Assembly (NCBI GenBank): GCA_039798065.1 | Contig: JBDKGS010000209.1 | Coordinates: 1-7,990, forward strand | Source of the DNA: UBA5070 sp039798065 | GTDB taxonomy: Bacteria; Fibrobacterota; Fibrobacteria; UBA5070 | DNA length: 7,990 nt | Direction: 5' to 3' | Shown here: positions 1-4,714 of the stretch, piece after piece | Layout: every line of letters begins with the position of its first letter | Numbering within the stretch: position 1 is the stretch's first letter | Made by a program: the position numbers and the translations under genes | The notes under the pieces: generated by a model | What the model was told of the DNA's origin: nothing | Databases searched by the model: none | What the model saw: the letters and a program-made list of their open reading frames with translations, nothing else

Positions 1-6
1 AAACGA

Positions 7-1746
7 TCACTTCAGCACGAAGATTTCGTCGAGGTTGTGAAGGACGCCGCCCAGCGGTGTGGGGCGCACGTTGCCGAATTTTGTCCGGATCGCGTCGAGC
101 GCTTCGGGGTGCCCCAGGTACACGAACGGCTGCTCCTCGCGGACCACGGCCTGGATGCGGTCGTAGACGGTCTTTCGCGCAGCCGTGTCGGTGAGCTTGA
201 CTCCCGCCGCGACCAGGCTGTCGAGCTCTTTCTCCCACGGGGTCGATGGGGCGCGTTGCTTGGGGTACCACATGTGCGTGACGCTGTTGGACAGCCAGAC
301 GTTGGCCGAGAAGTGGGGGTCGGAGCCGCCGCCGGTGAGCCCCAGCATCACGCATTCCCAGTCGTTGGTGCCGTCGAGTTTGGCCACCAGCGCGTTGAAT
401 TCGATCTGGGTGAACACGATCTCGATGCCGAGCTTTTCCAGATCCTTGCGCACCAGGCCCGCGGTTTCGATGCGCGATTGGTTCTCGGCGTTGGTGACCA
501 TGGTGAACTTGACCTGGTTCCCGTTGGCGTCGTGGAGCTTGCCCTGCGCATCCCAGACAAATCCCGACGCCTTGAGCAAGGTCTTGGCGCTATCGACATT
601 TTGTGTCAAGGGCGCGAGCTTGGAGTTCCACCAATACCCGGTGGACGGGGACGACGGACCGTTGGCGTCGTGTCCCAGTCCGTTCCACACGATGTCGCGA
701 ATGGCCTTGCGCTCGATGGCGAAGCTGACCGCGGTGCGGAAATCGCGGTCCTTGAACCAAGCGAGTTTGGCGGGATCCACGAAGGGTTTGCCGTCCTTGG
801 CTTTGCCCGTGTTCTGGTTGAAGACCAGGTAGAACGAGGCGCGTTTGGGGCCGAGTTTGTGGATGGCGAACCGTCCCTCCTCCTCCAAAGGCTTGAGGAC
901 CGGAAAGTCGGAGGCCGAGACTTCCATTTGGTCGATTTCGCCCGCTTTGAACTTCAGGACTTCAGCCTTCTGGTCCTGCACGATGGTCATGAGGATCGTG
1001 TCCAGATAGGGCAATTTCTGTCCCTTGGCGTCGGTTCTCCAATAGTGGGGATTGCGCACGTACACGCCGCGCTGGCCGCCTTCGTACCTGACCAGCTTGA
1101 ACGGGCCGGTGCCAACAAGGCTGTCGGGAGGGGTATCCAGTCCGTAGACGGCGTTGAAGCCGACGCCGACCTTGTTCTGCAGGCGTTTGCGGGAAAGGAC
1201 GGGCAAGCCTCCCGCCGCGGTCACGAACGGGCCGAAGGTGGTCGGCAGACGGAATTCGACCGTCAGGCTGTCCAGAGCCTTGACCTTGGGAAGCTTTCCG
1301 TCGACCATCAGGATGAAACGCATGGCGCATTCCACGGTGGTGTCGAAGGCGAGTTTTTCCCAGGTGAACACGACGTCGTCGGCGGTCAAGCTCGAGCCGT
1401 CGTTGAACTTCAGACCGGGGCGAAGATGGAAGGTGTACACCTTGCCGGAAGAATCGGATTCCCAGCTTTGCGCGAGCCCCGGCTTGGGCAGGCCGGTGAC
1501 GGGATCCGATTCCAGCAACCCCCGGAAGATCCAGTCCGTGAATGCACTGGAAGAGGATTCGTTCGAGACGATGGGATTGAATGTCTTGGGTCCCCCAAGG
1601 CACGACAGGACGATCTTGCCGCCTGGGGTGCCGATGGCGGTGCCGGTATCGGAGGATTTGACAGAATCCGTCGAGACTTTTTTCGACTCGCAGCCGAAGG
1701 TCAGCAGCGTGACAAGGGCTGTCGATAGCAGGAGAGGCTTGCGCAT
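7..1746 (-). CDS. ABC transporter substrate-binding lipoprotein, family 5 (peptide/nickel type)
   Basis: Probable extracytoplasmic solute-binding protein that captures peptides, nickel or a similar ligand for an ABC importer. The 579-residue length is normal for the family. The N-terminus is a lipoprotein signal with lipobox LTFGC, so Cys19 would be lipidated and the protein membrane-anchored. A Ser/Thr/Lys/Asp-rich linker (about 20-44) follows. The family 5 signature lies at about 91-132: LAQSW, then the LRPGLKFNDGSSLTADDV block, then FTWEKL. Further typical blocks are GTGPFKL (212-218), YWR...LPYLD (235-249) and a D-FRTAVSFAIERKAI block (335-349). The ATG at 1746 is chosen because it begins the signal peptide; a GGGAGG lies 14 bases upstream, a rather long spacing. 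The ModA-like gene starts upstream on the same strand, so co-transcription is likely. No permease or ATPase gene is visible, although the window ends six bases past the stop. The family is secure; the ligand cannot be told from sequence. Confidence 0.93.
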   Translation of the reverse strand: MRKPLLLSTALVTLLTFGCESKKVSTDSVKSSDTGTAIGTPGGKIVLSCLGGPKTFNPIVSNESSSSAFTDWIFRGLLESDPVTGLPKPGLAQSWESDSSGKVYTFHLRPGLKFNDGSSLTADDVVFTWEKLAFDTTVECAMRFILMVDGKLPKVKALDSLTVEFRLPTTFGPFVTAAGGLPVLSRKRLQNKVGVGFNAVYGLDTPPDSLVGTGPFKLVRYEGGQRGVYVRNPHYWRTDAKGQKLPYLDTILMTIVQDQKAEVLKFKAGEIDQMEVSASDFPVLKPLEEEGRFAIHKLGPKRASFYLVFNQNTGKAKDGKPFVDPAKLAWFKDRDFRTAVSFAIERKAIRDIVWNGLGHDANGPSSPSTGYWWNSKLAPLTQNVDSAKTLLKASGFVWDAQGKLHDANGNQVKFTMVTNAENQSRIETAGLVRKDLEKLGIEIVFTQIEFNALVAKLDGTNDWECVMLGLTGGGSDPHFSANVWLSNSVTHMWYPKQRAPSTPWEKELDSLVAAGVKLTDTAARKTVYDRIQAVVREEQPFVYLGHPEALDAIRTKFGNVRPTPLGGVLHNLDEIFVLK

Positions 1747-1791
1747 AGATCGAAAGTTAGCCTCCCGATCGGCGATTCCCGCCCGTGCGGA

Positions 1792-2640
1792 TCAGGGAGC
1801 GGGAAGGAACCCGTTGGCCCGCAGCGTGGCGCGGGCGCGAGGGGCCTGCAGAAACGCCAGAAAGGCCTTGGCGGCATCGGTGCGAGGTCCGTTCAGGGAC
1901 TTCAAACGCAGGGCCGTGGGAGTCAGCGCGGGAACCAGGGACGGGTCCACGGGGGTCCAGCGACCCGAGCCGGCCAGCGAGTTGTTCCACAAGAGCGGTT
2001 GGGTCATGAATCCGTTGGCGAGCGACCGGATCTTCTTCGGAGCAGTGGGCTTTTTCGACTTCGCCGTATCGACGGATTTTGTCGAATCCGCGACGGGAGG
2101 TGCCTCGGCGACATGCTGGTGCGCCAGGGAGTCGACCACCGAACCTGGATCCGGGAGCATGAACAAACGCTGGCGGATTCCGGCCCAGTTTGGCAGGTTG
2201 TGCAAGGCCTTTACGACGGCTGCGCCATCGGGGGACAAGAGCGTGTCGGGAATCACGATGTCGCCGGGGGACTTTTCCCCAAGATGGCTGAGATCATTGG
2301 ATGGATCGAGGACCGATCCCCGGACCCATACGCAGACGGGGATCGAGGCGAGGACGATCGGGCGATCGTCGGCGCGAGGTGTGGCTGCCAAGGAGTCGGC
2401 CCAATTTTTGTCCGACGAGAGGAAGATGTCCGTCCCGGGAGCCTTCGCACGCTGGGCCATGGCACCCGAGCTGCCGTAGGTGACGCGGGTGGGGATTCCG
2501 GTCTGCTCCTGGAACGACTTTCGGATATCCTCGATGGCGGTCTTGAATTCCGATGACGCCACGATGGTGACCTGGCTGTAGACCAGCTGGCAGGCGATCG
2601 AAGCGAAGAAAACGACGTTGCGGATCGTTCGTAAGGACAT
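1792..2640 (-). CDS. ModA-like periplasmic substrate-binding protein (possible molybdate/oxyanion binder), divergent
   Basis: 282 residues resembling the molybdate-binding protein ModA and other family 2 type binding proteins. The N-terminal hydrophobic segment (about 8-22) is a signal peptide. Cleavage after VYS (residue 22) fits, since the first strand VTIVASSEFKTAIEDI begins right there; a poor lipobox (SIAC, Cys17) is an alternative. The ModA hallmarks are the FQEQTGI block (43-49), YGSSGAMAQRA (55-65), the TDIFLSSDKNWADSL block (70-84) and a C-terminal AKAFLAFLQAPRARATLRANGF block. The 'SPDGAA' at 136-141 sits where ModA usually has PYG-AA. A Ser/Lys/Pro/Asp-rich insert (about 178-205) interrupts the C-lobe region that normally contributes ligand contacts, so molybdate specificity is doubtful. 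The ATG at 2640 is preferred because it starts the signal peptide; the open frame runs on to 2850 but would overlap the nadB start region. The next gene downstream is another binding protein, and no modB or modC is visible. Confidence 0.8.
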   Translation of the reverse strand: MSLRTIRNVVFFASIACQLVYSQVTIVASSEFKTAIEDIRKSFQEQTGIPTRVTYGSSGAMAQRAKAPGTDIFLSSDKNWADSLAATPRADDRPIVLASIPVCVWVRGSVLDPSNDLSHLGEKSPGDIVIPDTLLSPDGAAVVKALHNLPNWAGIRQRLFMLPDPGSVVDSLAHQHVAEAPPVADSTKSVDTAKSKKPTAPKKIRSLANGFMTQPLLWNNSLAGSGRWTPVDPSLVPALTPTALRLKSLNGPRTDAAKAFLAFLQAPRARATLRANGFLPAP

Positions 2641-2848
2641 TTGGGTATTGGTCTCCCAGTGCGGAACTTCGGTAGCGCCAAGCCAAGAGTAGAATCGAGT
2701 ACGATCCTGATCGGCTATCACCGGTACATCCCGAAGATTCGGTTGCGAAGCAGTTTGCGTGTATTTCAACGTAGTCTTTTTCAACCGGGCCCGGCACCCC
2801 CCTCGAGGGTCTACTTTTCCAACTTCCAGTACAAAGGGGAGTTGCAGC
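2641..2848. other. Divergent intergenic region between the ModA-like gene and nadB
   Basis: About 208 bases separate the two divergent coding starts if nadB begins at 2849. The region must hold both promoters, but I cannot name a convincing -35/-10 pair on either strand. It contains a direct repeat TTTCAAC at 2764-2770 and 2779-2785 (15-base period). Two perfect ten-base palindromes follow, CCGGGCCCGG at 2785-2794 and CCCTCGAGGG at 2800-2809, just ahead of the nadB ribosome binding site. Their role is unknown. If translation really starts at 2759, part of this region is coding. Confidence 0.5.
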
Positions 2849-4450
2849 ACGGCACGTTCAACGGAACAAGTCGACTACCTGGTGGTCGGAAGCGGCATCG
2901 CGGGGCTGTCGTACGCCTTGCGGGTGGCGCAATCGGGAACCGTGGCGATCCTCACCAAAGGAGACGCCGACGAGACCGGCACGCGTTGGGCCCAAGGCGG
3001 CATCGCGTCCGTCACTTCCGCCGACGACGCCTTCGCCTTGCACGTCCAGGATACCTTGGTCGCAGGCGACGGTTTGTGTCATCGCGACGCGGTGGAGGTG
3101 CTGGTCCAGGAAGGGCCGGAATCTGTCCGCGAGCTCATCGAATGGGGCGTGAACTTCACGCGCCAGGGCGGCAAGGCGAGCCCCTTCGATCTTCATCGCG
3201 AAGGCGGACACGGGCGCGCACGCATCCTGCACGCGGGCGACATCACCGGTGCCGAAATCGAACGCGCCTTGCTGGAGGCCGCGCGACGCCACCCCAACAT
3301 CCGCATCATGGAGCGCCGCTTCGCGCTGGAATTCATCACCCAGCACTTTCTGACCGAACCTCGCGACGCCCAACTCACCTGTCATGGCGTCTACGCGTTG
3401 GATCGCGACTCGGGCCGCATCGAAACCTGGTTGTCGCCACGTACCGTGGTTTGCACCGGCGGCGTGGGGCAGGTCTACCAGCACACCACCAATCCCACCG
3501 TCTCCACCGGCGACGGCATCGCCATGGCTTGGCGCGCGGGAGCCCGAGTGGCCAACATGGAATTTCTCCAGTTCCATCCCACCCAGCTGTTCGACCCCAT
3601 GCGCGGGCCGTTCTTGATTTCGGAGGCCGTGCGCGGTGCGGGGGCATTTCTTGTCGACAGCCGCGGCAACCGCTTCATGGAAGCCGAACACGCTCTCAAG
3701 GACCTGGCGCCCCGCGACATCGTCACCCGTGCCATCGACCGACGCATGAAGGAGCTGGGCGATCCTTGCGTGTACCTGGACGCCACCGCGCTGGGCGCGC
3801 ACGCCAAGAAGAAATTCCCGAACATCCACGCGCGCTGCCTGGAAGCCGGCATCCGGATGGAGCGCCAGCCAATTCCTGTCACACCGTCGGCGCATTACCT
3901 GTGCGGTGGCATCCAGACCGACCTGCACGGCAAGTCCAACATCAAGGGCTTGTACGCCTGCGGTGAGTGCGCCCACACGGGCGTGCACGGTGCCAACCGC
4001 CTTGCCTCGAACTCGCTTTTGGAAGCCGTGGTCTATTCGCGTCGCGCCGCCGAACACGCCATGCGCTACAAGGTCGACCCAATCCCCACGCGCTACGTGA
4101 AACGCTGGGATCGTCGCGGCACGCAGGAACATCGCGAAGAAGTCGTGATCCGCCATCTGCACGACAGCGTGCGTCGCACCATGTGGGATTTCGTGGGCAT
4201 CGTGCGCACCACCGATCGTTTGAAGCGCGCCGCCAGCCACTTGCGCCTCATTCGCGACGAAGTCGAAGACTTCTACAAGCGCACCGTCATCACCCCCAGC
4301 TTGCTGGAACTGCGCAACTCGGCGCGTGTGGCACGTCTCATCATCGAGTGCGCCATCCGCCGCAAGGAAAGTCGCGGGCTCCATTCGTCGCTCGACTTCC
4401 CGCGCCATGCGCTGAAACCCGCCGACACGGTCCTGAAGCACAGGGTGTAG
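2759..4450 (+). CDS. nadB: L-aspartate oxidase
   Basis: FAD-dependent oxidation of L-aspartate to iminoaspartate, the first step of de novo NAD synthesis, feeding quinolinate synthase NadA in the cytoplasm. Counting from the GTG at 2759 (563 residues), the Rossmann motif GSGIAG is at 44-49, TRWAQGGIAS at 75-84 and HREGGHGRARILHA at 146-159. The FLQFHPTQ block (His273) and EAVRGAGA (Arg292) carry family active-site residues. SAHYLCGGI (His379) is followed by the NadB-type GVHGANRLASNSLLE (408-422, Arg414). The C-terminal helical domain spans about 455-540. The first 30 residues after the GTG match nothing in the family, and no good ribosome binding site precedes it. In contrast, AAAGGGGAG at 2833-2841 sits seven bases before an in-frame ACG at 2849, which would give 533 residues, close to the usual length of about 540. 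The true start is therefore probably 2849. The gene is monocistronic here and convergent with the next gene. Confidence 0.97.
   Translation: MYFNVVFFNRARHPPRGSTFPTSSTKGSCSTARSTEQVDYLVVGSGIAGLSYALRVAQSGTVAILTKGDADETGTRWAQGGIASVTSADDAFALHVQDTLVAGDGLCHRDAVEVLVQEGPESVRELIEWGVNFTRQGGKASPFDLHREGGHGRARILHAGDITGAEIERALLEAARRHPNIRIMERRFALEFITQHFLTEPRDAQLTCHGVYALDRDSGRIETWLSPRTVVCTGGVGQVYQHTTNPTVSTGDGIAMAWRAGARVANMEFLQFHPTQLFDPMRGPFLISEAVRGAGAFLVDSRGNRFMEAEHALKDLAPRDIVTRAIDRRMKELGDPCVYLDATALGAHAKKKFPNIHARCLEAGIRMERQPIPVTPSAHYLCGGIQTDLHGKSNIKGLYACGECAHTGVHGANRLASNSLLEAVVYSRRAAEHAMRYKVDPIPTRYVKRWDRRGTQEHREEVVIRHLHDSVRRTMWDFVGIVRTTDRLKRAASHLRLIRDEVEDFYKRTVITPSLLELRNSARVARLIIECAIRRKESRGLHSSLDFPRHALKPADTVLKHRV
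2833..2841 (+). promoter_or_regulatory. Probable nadB ribosome binding site before an ACG codon
   Basis: The sequence AAAGGGGAG lies seven bases upstream of an in-frame ACG (2849-2851), with optimal Shine-Dalgarno spacing. The protein from that ACG onward aligns by eye with the expected NadB N-terminus, about nine residues before the DYLVVGSG strand. No in-frame ATG, GTG or TTG occurs between 2762 and 2880. The site argues for a non-standard start or for an ATG-to-ACG sequence error. Confidence 0.6.
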
Positions 4451-4457
4451 GTGGATA

Positions 4458-4582
4458 GGCGTTGGGGGAGGTCTCCCCCTCGCTCCGGCTAAACGCCGCC
4501 CCGCTCGAACGGACGATGCGGCGTTGGATCCCTTCGGCAAGCTCAGGGCATCGCCTCCGCTACCCCCTCTGTCGGGGGGGGG
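4458..4582. repeat. Structured intergenic inverted-repeat cluster
   Basis: Just after the nadB stop lie several nested inverted repeats. GGCGTT (4458-4463) and AACGCC (4492-4497) enclose GGGGGAG/CTCCCCC (4464-4470 with 4473-4479). AACGCCGC (4492-4499) pairs alternatively with GCGGCGTT (4518-4525). CCCTTCGGCAAGCTCAGGG (4530-4548) resembles a short intergenic repeat widespread in bacterial genomes (recalled, not searched). A CCCCC at 4563-4567 faces a run of nine G at 4574-4582. No T-tract follows these hairpins, so they are not a classical intrinsic terminator. A dispersed non-coding repeat, or an RNA 3' end protector for nadB mRNA, is plausible. Nothing recognisable was seen in 4583-4650. Confidence 0.5.
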
Positions 4583-4653
4583 CTGTCCAGGCAGGTCGCG
4601 TTGACACTTCCTGTTGCGCGCGTTTCTTGACGGATTTTGACCAACCTAGGCAC

Positions 4654-4691
4654 AAAAAAGGCCACCCTCCCGAGCGTGGGAAGGTGGCCTT
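4654..4691 (-). terminator. Rho-independent terminator of the surface lipoprotein gene
   Basis: Read on the minus strand, a 14-base arm (4678-4691) pairs with the arm 4658-4671 at 13 of 14 positions around a six-base loop (4672-4677). The stem is GC-rich and ends in a run of six T (complement of A at 4654-4659). It lies 23 bases after the lipoprotein stop codon. In the plus direction the stem is followed by only two T, so it is a weaker terminator for nadB read-through. Confidence 0.9.
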
Positions 4692-4714
4692 GATGGCGAT
4701 TTCTGTCGAGAGCG

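Noticed and set aside
37..1728. 563-codon open frame on the plus strand antisense to the family 5 binding protein
   Set aside because: It is a mirror of the minus-strand gene caused by high GC and codon bias. It has no recognisable domain, whereas the minus frame has a signal peptide and family signature.
1747..1791. Terminator or promoter between the two binding-protein genes
   Set aside because: Only short weak complementarities around GATCG are present, with no T-tract and no convincing -35/-10 pair.
2641..2850. N-terminal extension of the ModA-like gene to 2850
   Set aside because: The extension resembles no known domain, would bury the signal peptide and would overlap the nadB start region.
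4464..4479. Hairpin after nadB as its intrinsic terminator
   Set aside because: The stem is strong but followed by CTCGCTCCGG-type sequence with no T-tract, so termination here is not supported.
2858..4540. 560-codon open frame antisense to nadB
   Set aside because: The plus frame encodes an unmistakable NadB, and the antisense protein shows no family motif and no supported start.
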